A program made the translations under genes and the position numbers. This document shows, piece by piece, positions 1 through 10,078 of a stretch of DNA of 64,000 nucleotides (positions are counted from its first letter, which is position 1; each line of letters opens with the position of its first letter). The notes under the pieces are model-generated. The model made no database searches and was not told the DNA's origin. It was given only the letters and a program-made list of their open reading frames with translations. Source of the DNA: Sarcomyxa edulis. Lineage: Eukaryota; Basidiomycota; Agaricomycetes; Agaricales; Mycenaceae. Location of the stretch: NCBI GenBank assembly GCA_009761415.1, contig QUOL01000012.1:635001-699000 (forward strand), read 5' to 3'.

Positions 1-966
1 CGATGAAAGTAGCGTAATGAGCTTCCATCTCCGTGGCTAGGTTAGCCCCCATGGCTTGCGACAGGGTCCATTCGTCGACGATCGGGATGCTACTCGAGTT
101 GATGTATTTCTCGTAAAGACTCGGTACGATGAACGGTTCCGTGACTTGGTAAGAAAGATGAGTTTGGGGACACATTCCAGTGGTGCGAATCAAAAGCTTA
201 CCTAGCCATCCTCTGAAGGCAAAAATGAGAAGATTTAGTCCAGTGAGCTTGACTAGAGACTGTGGATCCACTTACCCGAGATTGACACCTCTAGCGACAT
301 CGGTACCCCATACCCACTCTTCCGTCCCAATTCGCTTACTCCAGCTCTGAGCCTTCCCTCCAGTCCCGAACGGCTTGGTAGGATCAGCAGCCCAGTCACC
401 ACCAAAGTCATTCGTGTATATGAACGTCGAGTTATCCTCTGCTGTGATTGTACTTCCCGTCGTTCCAGAGGTAGCGATATTCTTGGACGACGAGCCGCCC
501 CCACTCGATGACGAATTCGTCGTTGAACTAGGAGATGAAGAAGGACTGGCACTCGAGGATGTGTTATTGTTACTGTTATGTTTGCTGAGAGTAACTCCAA
601 GGGCGACAGCTACCGCGACGGCGACCACGGCCAAAACACCGCATGCAATGATGATATTTCTCTTTCTGTGAGATCCACGAGGCTTCGCGAAAGGAACTGC
701 GCGACTGGTGCCCTCTTTTAGTGGTGCGTCAGTGAAGAATTCGGGATTTGAAGCGTTGATATTGTACTGCGAATCATCTCGATACTGCGAGGCGAATTCT
801 CAACGGTCAGATTCGGCAAATATAGGCCTCTGATGGTACGCACCATGCCCATGTAATTGTCCTCTGCAGGCCACTGTCCCTGGTCCTGATGTAAACCTGG
901 AGAAGGCTGAGGGGACATCTCAAGCGAATCCTCCTGCGTCGAGACATTCTTGTAATGGCCTACCAT
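1..966 (-). CDS. Exo-beta-1,3-glucanase, GH5, membrane-anchored (partial)
   Basis: N-terminal part of a glycoside hydrolase family 5 exo-1,3-beta-glucosidase; the gene runs off the left edge. Exons read as 966-844, 766-276, 212-202 (an 11-nt microexon) and 144-1. The protein starts with an acidic, disordered cytosolic segment, then a basic stretch (SHRKR) and a hydrophobic Ala/Val helix followed by a Ser/Asn/Gly-rich linker. This is the type II membrane topology of fungal Exg3-like enzymes, with the catalytic domain outside the cell. The spliced frame gives RGVNLGGWLVTEPF, then a VDEWTLSQAMG segment and HYATFI, all GH5 exo-glucanase signatures near the domain start. The expected role is trimming cell-wall beta-1,3-glucan. 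The catalytic glutamates lie outside the window. The family call is strong; the first intron (843-767) is inferred from frame. Confidence 0.88.
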
Positions 967-2042
967 GTTGGCAGTCGGAGAGAAAAGGGAGCAAAGAATG
1001 AGGAAAAGCCCGTCATGGTATATTAGTTACGACTTGAGCGCTGATGGAGCGGCTGGGTCGTGTTCAGGGCAAAGATGGCCGAAGTCGAAATGGAGGCTAA
1101 CTTGAAAGCTTGTCACGTCGATCGAACGACCGTCCGACGACTTGGACGTGAAGCGAGATAAAATTTCACAATTCCATGCTAGACTCTCTCTCATATTCTG
1201 CTTCATCAATAGCATTCATGGCTCTTGAAGAACACCAGGCAAGACTTTAGATACCAGCTTCCAAAAACCTCCGAGAAAAAAAGTTGTCTTGGCCAGGCCC
1301 TAACGGCGATTATCCACCGTGGACAGAGTCCATTCGGGTCTCCCATCTGCCATGATCATCCTCGTTTCCTACCATCATTCAATGGCAAACTCAAGCTTCC
1401 CAGTAGCAGCAAGATGGGTGGCTCATGTAAGTAGCTCAAGCTGTTTAAGATCCAGACGGTAGTGGTACACGTGGGTCATCCTCAGAGTCAAGCTTCGTTC
1501 CACACGCATACCTCCTGGCATCATCTCGTACGTTCGACTCAAAGCTTACTTTCCTTGAGGCCAACTGCTGTGGTTCTGATGATTCTTTTCCAGTGAAGCC
1601 AGTACCCTGAAAAACAGTCGTTGCAATTCGAGAATTCGAAGCTCCTTATCGTCGTGTACCTCTATCATTCAATTCTTCCCATGGAATCCCGTATCACCAC
1701 AATTTCCCATGCTCATCGGAACCTTCTCCTTTTCTAGCCGATGCTCTGCATATCCTACATTTTTTGTTGCAATCGCAAGATCGCAAGGGCGCTGTAGAAT
1801 GCTTGATCTGATCTCCACAATCTAATCTAATCTAATCCTTGCTTGTTCACCACTCTTTTGCCAAACAACCTTCCTCAGTTCCGATCGTCGGACTGGAATA
1901 TCACGTGTGTGATTGGCTACGCTTCTCAAGATCTCAGACTCTTTGTTTCTGATAACGGAAACAAAGACATAACCAACGCCGATCCATCTCATTCCCCCAG
2001 TTCTCGCGAGTCTTTCTGGACGCTGACTGAGTGATCGCAATA
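967..2042. other. Intergenic region, glucanase / viperin
   Basis: Divergent intergenic stretch between the glucanase start and the viperin start. Open frames here are short and lack recognisable domains. It presumably holds the promoters of both flanking genes; I see no clear TATA box or repeat. Confidence 0.5.
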
Positions 2043-3075
2043 ATGTCTCAACTCATCAACTCACTCTCCCAAAAGCCAATCCCCATATCCGTAAACTACT
2101 TCCCCCACCGCAAATGCAACTACTCCTGCAAATTCTGTTTCCACACAGACACATCCTCCAAGACAGTTTCACTCCCCGAAGCCAAACGCGGACTCCAACT
2201 CCTCGCCGAAGCAGGAATGCGCAAGCTTAACATTTCAGGCGGCGAACCGTTCCTTGACCCAGAGTTTCTGGGTAAAATTATCAAATTTGCAAAGGACGAC
2301 TTGGGGCTGGAGTCCACTGGGGTCATATGCAACGGATCAAAAGTGACACTCAAGTGGTTGAACACGTACGGGAATTATCTTGATATAATGGGTGTCTCGT
2401 GCGACTCTTTCGATGAAGAGACAAACGAACAAATCGGGAGGAAGGATCCTAGCGCAAAGGGTGCACATCACCGAAAAGTATTCCAGGTGGCAGACTGGTG
2501 TAAGGATAGGAAGATCATGTTCAAGATGAACACGGTCGTCAACAAGTTCAATGTTGATGAGGACATGAATCATGGGATTGAGGAGATCGCGCCTTTTAGA
2601 TGGAAGGTGAGTTTTGTAATGTTTGTTCGTTTCATGGGTGCTTGGATTATTTTCTGACTTTCTTGAGCGCGTAGGTTTTTCAGGTCCTTCTCCTCGAAGG
2701 AGAGAATACGGGTGCTAACGCTCTCCGCAATGCGGAAGACCTCCTTATCACGAGAGAACAATTTGACGAGTTTCTGAAGAGACACCGTGAACAAAAATGT
2801 CTTGTGCCCGAGAACAACGAGGCTATGGAAAACAGCTATCTTTTGTTGGATGAGGAAATGAGGTGTGTGGTTATTGTTCGGTCATTCGGAAAATAAATGC
2901 ATACCTGCACAGATTCTTGAACTGTCAAGGGGGAAAGAAGATCCCCGGCCGAAGCATTCTTGATGTCGGTGTTGAAGTTGCATTGGAAGATGCTGGGTGG
3001 GAAGCAGAGAGATTCGTGGAGAGGGGAGGTATCTTCGAGTGGGGCAGACAAAGACCGAAGAACTTGGAATGGTGA
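2043..3075 (+). CDS. Viperin-type radical SAM enzyme (RSAD2-like)
   Basis: Three exons (2043-2606, 2675-2862, 2913-3075) give a 304-aa protein. Residues 25-32 read CNYSCKFC, the CxxxCxxC cluster motif of radical SAM enzymes. It continues with viperin hallmarks: FCFHT, EAKRGL, KLNISGGEPF, SCDSFDEE, IGR, KMNTVVNKFNVDEDM, RWKVFQVLLLEGEN, then SYLLLDEEMRFLNC and SILDVGVE near the C terminus. Animal viperin converts CTP to the chain terminator ddhCTP; prokaryotic and fungal relatives act on various nucleoside triphosphates. The animal N-terminal amphipathic helix is absent, so a soluble enzyme is likely. I chose the ATG at 2043, placing about 24 residues before the first cysteine. All three exons join in frame and no key residue is missing. 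The neighbours are unrelated housekeeping genes. The preferred nucleotide cannot be read from the sequence. Confidence 0.95.
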
Positions 3076-3161
3076 TTCCAGTCGAGCAATATCAAATGTA
3101 CGATAGGAATGGAAACAAATTACAACATTAAAATATACACACCGATCCAATATACAGTGGA

Positions 3162-4269
3162 CTATGCCGTGCTCTCCCTATCCATCCGTCTCCTCTTACG
3201 CTCTTGCTCCTCTATTATTAGACGTTCCGCTGCAGTCATAGGTGCCGGCCGTTTCTTCTCGTTGACTTCAGAAGTAGACGATGTTGTGGCTGTGGCTGAT
3301 GAAGCCATCTTGAATACATTCGGGCGCTTCAGAGGGTTAGCTTTCAAAGGATTGATGGCAGTCGGCTTCAACGCATTCATCTTGAATCCAGTCGGTGCAG
3401 CCGCAGGAACGGAAGGCTTGATGGAAGAAAAAGACAGCACGACTTTTTCTGCACCTTCATCACGTTTGAGACCTTCTTCGACCGGTGGTGTAGTTGATGA
3501 CGAGGAAGTCGACGGTACTGTTTCTGCCGCTGCTCTCTCAATTTGTTCAGCAATGTGCATACGTTCCCGTTGTTCGTCTGATGTAGTAGCTCGTTCCTTC
3601 TTCATCGAAGCCTCCTGTAAAGTAATGCATTGTCAGCTTCGCTAGTAGTGATATGAGATGGAATGTTGAAGGAGCGCCACACGCACGGCTTTAGCAAGGG
3701 CCTTCGGGCTACTATCAATCCAAGCAATGAACCACCCTTTCTCTGTCTCATCTACCCTCGCCACGCCGGTCTTACCCAAATGTTTCGCAAATTCCGTGAG
3801 TGTGACCCAACGTGTTGCGTTCATGTGCAAATGACTCTTGTCTGCGATATATTCTTGGTAGACTTGATTGATACGAACTCGTTTCGTGCCAAATCTATCA
3901 GGGGAGTGAAAGTCAGAACTTCGATGACGAATGAATGGCCATCAAGATCGAACTCGTACGCACCGTCGAGATAAAAGAGATACAAATTCCGATTGGAACG
4001 TACTCGAGAAATCAGCGATGTGTTTCCCCGCATGTTCGCCTACGACGAGCATTTGACGTAGATGGGCTTCGGAGGCAGCATGACATTTGAAACCGTTCTC
4101 GTCTCGACATTGTTTTTCACAGACTTGACAGTACCATCTGAGGCGCTGGAGGCCCTTGGATTTCATTTTGTTCGCTATGTACTTTGGGGTACCGACTGGG
4201 AGATTACGGGGTTAGGAATATCGGAATGAGATATGGAAGAGGGTAGGACTAACCTTCTGCACGAGGCAT
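3162..4269 (-). CDS. KIN17-type DNA/RNA-binding zinc-finger protein
   Basis: Four exons on the minus strand (4269-4254, 4195-3964, 3894-3687, 3614-3162). The start reads MPRAEVGTPKYIANKMKSKG, then LRWYCQVCEKQCRDENGFKC and H...H, the conserved C2H2-type finger of KIN17. Next comes FGTKRVRINQVYQEYI and HMNATRWVTLTEFAKHLGK, then DETEKGWFIAWID, the winged-helix region. KIN17 proteins bind curved DNA and RNA and work in DNA replication/repair and pre-mRNA splicing in the nucleus. The C-terminal third is disordered and Ser/Thr/Lys-rich and ends in a basic ERKRRRMDR patch. Fungal forms often lack the tandem SH3-like C-terminal domain of animals, and none is visible here. It is convergent with viperin, with stops 86 nt apart. 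Confidence 0.95.
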
Positions 4270-5111
4270 GATGGGCAGATATAGGGTGTTTGAGGGATTG
4301 AAAAGAGGTGTAGGAGGGCGAGACTAGAGCAACTGAGGATGCGAATGAGCGGGAGATGGTTGACGGTGTGGTCGTTGTTTGAAGCGGACGACGACGAGCT
4401 CAGCCAGCTATGTGGCTGTGTCATGCTGTAGTCACCACTTGTGAGTCATCTCTTTCCTACCTCGAACTTCGAGGGTGGCACATCTTGAACGAGCTCAAGC
4501 GCTCAGGATTGACTCGTTCATCTTCTCTTGGGAACAAGGTATCAAATTATCACAAATCTTTCTCGTTCAGTATATCCTCAGAGGACAGTTCGGATCACAC
4601 CCGACATCGACGTCGAGTCTTCACTTCAGCCAGCCAGGTTCCAGGGTCCTGCCAGCCTGGAGAAGTCATAGCGAGATACACCACCGTGGGTAGGGCACTT
4701 CTCAACTCACATATGATGCACTGAACGATCATGGTAATTGCTAGGTAAGTTTGTACAGCAACGTGCCGTTCATCGAAAGCTCACAAAAATATCAGTCTTA
4801 ATTCGACCGGTTGAGACCGCTATGCAGTTCAACGCGTCTTCACCATGACATCTACGCGCAGCCTTGTTACGAGAACTTGTTCTACTGGAACATCCAATCG
4901 ACTCCAAAGCTATCATCTGACTAGGATCGTCGAAGGCATGTTCATCTTCACAAATGAAATGACTCCCTCAAGGGCATGAACTCGCCGTTGATGAGAGAGC
5001 GAACCAGAAATAGCATCTGGTCGCTTGGACTCTCAGCCATCCTCTTATAAAAGGCTCAGGTCGCATTGAAGTCCATTTCTCACCTTCTCCGATTATAAAA
5101 GTCAATCTACA
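4270..5111. other. Intergenic region, KIN17 / small secreted protein
   Basis: No supportable gene. The last 70 nt hold two TATA-like boxes upstream of the secreted-protein gene; the rest is unremarkable. Confidence 0.5.
5046..5052 (+). promoter_or_regulatory. TATA box, small secreted protein gene
   Basis: TATAAAA lies 60-66 nt upstream of the ATG at 5112, at a typical spacing for a fungal core promoter. A second TATAAAA at 5094-5100 is too close to the start codon to be the usual box. Confidence 0.55.
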
Positions 5112-5817
5112 ATGAAGACGGTTTTTACTCCTCTTGCTGCTGTTGTCCTCTTCGCAGTCGGTACCTTTGCCGTGACTCCGTTGGTTGTCGATACCCCGTA
5201 AACCCCTTTCCCTGAACGGTGTCTAACAACGTTGACCGTATTTTTCTTAGCGCCAACGTCGTTGAATGTGAGCCCACTCTCATCCAGTGGTCTGGAGGCA
5301 CCGGTATGTACAGTTTAACTTCTTCTCCCAGGATAATGGCCGACAATGGCACCTGAATCCCTTCCAGCCCCGTTCGAATTAGTGCGTACATTGTTGCAGC
5401 TTCAATCTCTTTTGACGGTTTCTCAGCGGTTCATATCTATTTCTAGCAGTAAGTTTCAATCCACTATATTTGCCTGGCTCTGACACACTCTTTACTTCCG
5501 TCTAGAATAATTCCTGGCGGTGAACCCACCGAACCAGCTCTCGAAGATCTCGGAGAGCAAACAGGAACTTCCTTCATATGGGTTGCGAACCTTCCGGCAG
5601 GTAAATCCCAGTTTTTCTGACAAGTATTGATTCCCAACTAACATCAGGAATCGTCAGGCACATCTGCTGGATTTTCGGTCCGCGACTCTACTGGAGCAGA
5701 AGCGTTCACTGCTGCGTTCACCATCAGTCCCGGATGTAAGGCAGCCGTTCTACATACTCGCTGATATGCGCAACTGTACTAATACTGTTTGGAACAGCTG
5801 ACGCGTGCCTCGATTGA
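5112..5817 (+). CDS. Small secreted protein, Kre9/Knh1-type N-terminal fold
   Basis: Many small exons. Exon 1 (5112-5197) encodes a signal peptide (MKTVF..AAVVLFAVGTFA). Exon 2 (5251-5303) gives ANVVECEPTLIQWSGGT, and exon 3 (5368-5381) gives APFEL. Later exons give IIPGGEPTEPALEDLGEQ, SFIWVANLPAGTSAGFSVRDS, AFTAAFTISPGSDACLD and stop. This is the pattern of small, one-domain secreted proteins common in basidiomycetes that resemble the Ig-like N-terminal domain of Kre9/Knh1 and many GPI-anchored Ser/Thr-rich proteins. No GPI signal is seen, so a soluble extracellular protein is likely. With the obvious GT/AG sites, exon 4 (5427-5448) and exon 5 (from 5506) do not share one frame; the model is one base off there. 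This may be an unusual splice, a sequence error, or a damaged gene. The exact function is unknown. Confidence 0.6.
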
Positions 5818-5975
5818 GATAATACGGATACTGTTGCTGTTTGGGCCACTCACCAGTCACTAGTAGCATGGTTCTGACACTGTAAAATTGGGTATCACTC
5901 GCTCCAGAGGATGAAATGCAATCCCTCGTGGATCAGACGTATCGCCTACATATCAAAAAATACATTCTGACTTAG

Positions 5976-6268
5976 ATTTGCGCCCAGGTTTCGCAAAGAT
6001 CAAACTTCAAAGAAGGTTTTATTTCAACCGACGAAACCTCGTTGAACAAAAATGTGAACGATCAAGCAAGCTCGTGCCTCGTTATCCGAAGAAATCGCGC
6101 TCGCTCACGCTTTGAGAGAGTCAATGGAGCCTTGTTGAAATGAAACTTCTAGGTAGGGTTTTTGGCTTCTAGAGTATAGAACCGTACTCGGAAGATTTGG
6201 GTCTCCTGCGCGCTCGGAAAAATCGACTGGTATTGGGACAATACCTTAACCTCAAAGGAGTTAGGTCA
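5976..6268. repeat. Dispersed inverted repeat, copy A
   Basis: This stretch matches the reverse complement of about 56478-56788 over roughly 290 bp with scattered differences. Shared landmarks include GACGAAACCTCGTT, TTGTTGAAATGAAACTTCTA, TCTAGAGTATAGAACCGTAC and GGTCTCCTGCGCGCTCGG. It is probably a remnant of a dispersed element. No terminal repeats were recognised. Confidence 0.75.
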
Positions 6269-6519
6269 CGCGTAGGTTGACCGTGGTGGTTAAAGTTGGA
6301 GCAAAGTCGCGTCCAGAAATCTGATTCTCACCGGGTCACGTTGTAGATTTGGAGCCTGGGATCCGGGACTCGGGCAGCTCGGAGGTGTGACTCACGACCG
6401 TGACTCGCCTGTGAAAGGACTCCCATGATGTACTCACAGTCTCGCACGCCGCACGGCATATGCATGCTCGTTCTGACAAACCAGAAGGTTGTGTGTTACT
6501 GAGCTGTTGACCCCCAGTC

Positions 6520-7879
6520 ATGTCTACACCCCCCTTTACCGGCTTGGGAGAGCTACTGCCGTTCGAATACTTTTGGCGCGATCATTATAAATGGCTTGCA
6601 GCAGCAGGCTATATGCTCCGACCTCGCTATAAGCCCGACTGGATACCATCTTGGCTGAATCCACCAAAGCCATCTATATCATGGGCCACTGCGGAGGATC
6701 GTATTTTCCCCGTTGTAAGTGACCTACCTTTGCAATTTATACTAAAGAGGCCTACCAAACAAATCTTCATGACAGACTGGGCCGACAGTCATGGATGCTA
6801 CTCGTATCTCCGATGGAAAACGCGTCATGTTGAAATGGTTGAAGAAGTCCGATCATCCGTTCGAAGTCGGGATAACACAACTGTTGGGCGCGTCGAATCT
6901 TTCCCAAGATCCTCGCAATCATTGTGTTCCTCTGTACGAAGTATTAGACCCACGGGATGACCCCGACATTGCCATTCTCGTCGTTCCTTTCCTTCGCGAT
7001 TACGATGATCCCAGATTTGACACCATCGGTGAAATTATCGAGTTCTTTCGCGTGATATTCGAGGTACGAGAACGAACGATTCATTCCCTCGTGTTTTGTT
7101 GACGCTCGCCCACACGTAGGGGATACAATTCATGCATAGCCTACACATCGCGCATAGGTACTCATTCCTTCAATGATCGTATTTGTTTTGACTCACAAAC
7201 GCCACTTTCTAGAGACATCAAATCGAACAACATCATGATGGATGTTTCGTCGATGTTTCCTCAAGGGTTCCACCCTGTCGCTACTTCCCGAAAGCCCGAC
7301 TTCTACAACGGTGACGCAAAATATTATACTCGTACGCAACGACCGCATAAATACTACATTATCGATTTCGGCCTGTCTTGTTACTACGATCCTGCCAATG
7401 GGCCTCCTCAGGATTATCCGATTGTAGGTGGTGATAAGAGCGTGCCAGAGTTTCAAGGCCTTGGCGTATACAACTTGTACAACCCATTCCCCACTGATAT
7501 CTACTATTTGGGCAACATGATCAGGCAGGACTTTCTACTCGTATGTAATTTCACTTCCCTCGCAAGTGCTCTTTCCCACTTATTGATTTATCGACCTCGT
7601 AAGGGTTCCTTCATGCGAAAAACTAAGCTTGGACTTGATTTCATGGAGTCATTGGTTGCGGACATGGTGCAGGATGACCCTGCAGTGCGGCCCACGATTG
7701 ATGAGGTCGTTGTGCGATTCGAAAAGATATGTCTCTCTCTGAGCAGCTCGAAGTTACGTTCTCGAGTCGCTATTGGGCCGACAGAGGATGCACTTGTAGG
7801 CTGCTACTATGGTTTCCCTCACTGGAGTCGCCGTATTCGATTCATACTCAGAAGAGTTCCTCCTGTACCATCCTCCTGA
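6520..7879 (+). CDS. Basidiomycete protein kinase-like protein
   Basis: Five exons (6520-6714, 6776-7063, 7120-7157, 7213-7540, 7604-7879) encode 374 aa. The N-terminal signature WRDHYKWLAAAGYMLRPRY..WIPSW occurs in an expanded Agaricomycete kinase-like family. Kinase landmarks are present: the beta-3 lysine in VMLKWL, the catalytic loop HRDIKSNN (split by an intron inside HRD), DFG in YIIDFGLSCYY, and the F-helix segment PTDIYYLGNMI. The usual glycine-rich loop is not obvious and the protein is short, so activity is plausible but unproven. A diverged copy in opposite orientation at 29341-27867 has the same exon pattern, including the 38-nt third exon. Substrate and pathway are unknown. Confidence 0.8.
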
Positions 7880-7994
7880 CGTGCCCTTCTACTGCGCTCA
7901 AGCTCACTCGATGACTCAGAGTGTAATCTATAGTATACATGCATCTTCAATTTGAGTGGCTCCAAAGTTCAGAGTGTCGACACCAAGGAACGAG

Positions 7995-8168
7995 AGGACC
8001 CCTGAGAATGCCGCTTGAGGTCGAATCTCTAGTCCGGACAAATTGACCAAGTCTGGGATGGAAGGTTGGGTCATAGTCCGGACATTTTTTCGGAGTTTGA
8101 ATTCACGTTGAATCTTAAATCCGGACATCCTCGTCGAGAATTTTTGAGGTTGGATTTTTGTCCGGACA
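7995..8168. repeat. Kinase 3'-flank repeat, copy A
   Basis: Positions 7995-8026 form a 32-nt perfect inverted match to 27562-27593. It is followed by four copies of TCCGGACA (8033, 8077, 8120, 8161); the other flank has three. This shared tail supports an origin of the two kinase loci by duplication with inversion. Confidence 0.8.
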
Positions 8169-10078
8169 AAGTCTTGCGCCCCCAGTTCAAGGGGACAAAA
8201 TCCTAGATTGCTTTCTCAAATATCCTAGCATGTCTAAATCATCGCCTGAATCAATGGCAACATCACCTTCACTCAATCCGGAATCTAATGCCGCCGGCAC
8301 CCACGGTCTCACCCTTTACGCGAGCCCGACCATCAGGAAAACCCTCATTATACAATTAGTCACAGTCGTGTAGGATTTGTGCTAATTAGCTGGAAATTCT
8401 CACTAATTGGAACTAAGCGCTAATCGATCTAATTGGCCTAGTTGTGTCTGGCATTTTTCAGTAGGCACTAATCTGTACCAATTAGTTGAGAATTAGTAGC
8501 ATATATGCACGAAGTATCCCGAGATTAATACCGATTTCATCCTTTATCTTAGATGTACAGTTTGCACCAACTCGAAGTCAAGCAAAAAATTTGTATATTT
8601 CGATTGCCGAAGCTCTGAACGAGATCGGAAGACTAAGTAAGGGCTATCTATCTGTATCCATTATACTGCCATATCTGAGTACTCGACGTCGAAAGACTAC
8701 AATATTGGTGCGCGCGCTGAGAACCTTGAAGACCGACAACCAACCTGGGATACAATACCTGAGTGATTCCGAGTCTATGTCAGTATCGGCATGTTGAGAG
8801 AAGATAAGGAAACATACCTAAAATCCACCACCCCCTCTACAACTATTCACAGTCCAAGTGCCCATGTCCGAGACTCTCAATCAACACATGGCACCAGTGT
8901 CTAGTTCGAAATAAGAAGCCGATGCATTAAGAAGGTAATTGTGTACTCACCTAGAGGCCCTTAAGTGGTACAAAAGGATATAAGACCCAGTCTGATATAT
9001 CTGGCACCGAAAAATATCAGTGAAAGAGGTATATGTGATGGGACATACCTTAGAAGAATGTTGCAGTGAGTGCTGACAGTAGGGTCCTTCGAATCTTCCA
9101 AGGAGCTAACACGGCTTGTGGGTATATGGAACTTTGGAAGGGAAGGAAGGAGTTGGGGGAAGAGAAATCTACGACGTGTTGATGATGTGGCAGCGTCGAT
9201 CGGAGTTACGTCGGAGTTTGAACTGACTCACGAGTTCGTTCCTCGCAAGCATTGTTCACAACTCTCGCATCTACAATGTCAGCCTGAATATTGAACGCCA
9301 AAGGCTCAAACGGTACTTCAGCTAGGGCTAGAAGAGAGATTGTATCATATCAGAGTCTTTGGGATCACGGTGATAGACAGGAAATCATAGGTGCGTTGAT
9401 GCAGATAATCCTTCTCCGGACTTTTGACTGACATCGTTCACGCTTTGTATAGTTCTGACTCTGGCAGCGCCAACAGCCCACACATAGCCGCACCCCGCAC
9501 CTCTTTTCATTTTTCACACCTCTTTCGTTTTGGTGACGCCGAATCTTCACTCCATCAGCATAGTGGGCAGTTTCACACGGAGAGCTGGTATCGACGGTAA
9601 ATACGCCTCTACGGATGAGCTCCTTCTCAATCACTACACAAATATGTCGAGGTGCGTCCTTTTCTCGACAATTATGTGTTCCCTCGGACACGACTTCATC
9701 GATAGATACTATCTTGATTCTCCAGTCATTCTCTATTCTCGAGTCTCTCGGAAGCTCGTACTCGTAGTAGCACTGTAGTAGCACCTCTTATTTTTTTTCC
9801 AAATCATTTTATGCCAAATTTCGTTAGCCCCCATGCTCCATCTTAAGTCATTATACACTTATTGTGTTGTTTTTGAGGTTTTCGCGGCTTGAACAAATGA
9901 TTTCCAATCCCGGTCTTCTTAGAATCTCGATAGATTTCTGTCACTAAAAACCAGAAAAAGGTGAAAATAGCTCTGGTGAGTTGTCCATTAGTTCTAGTTA
10001 GAACAATTGAGTGACAGATTAGAGTGATTAGGATAATTCGTCACAATTGTACCTAATTGTGATTTCTGGTTTTTCCTG
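8169..10078. other. Gene-poor region, TE remnants likely
   Basis: No coherent gene was found. Around 8350-8500 and 9960-10075 the sequence is rich in AATTAG/CTAATT motifs, in contrast to the coding flanks. At 9945-9961 and 10060-10075 a short inverted repeat (AAAACCAGAAA) flanks about 100 nt just upstream of the Ulp1-like gene. Several donor-like sites on the minus strand at 8800-9100 do not lead to a convincing protein. Confidence 0.4.

Noticed and set aside
1225..2040. Short plus- and minus-strand frames upstream of viperin
   Set aside because: They have no recognisable motif; they look like random open frames in intergenic sequence.
9365..9784. 139-codon minus-strand frame
   Set aside because: Composition and lack of motifs do not support a gene; it lies in a TE-rich, gene-poor stretch.
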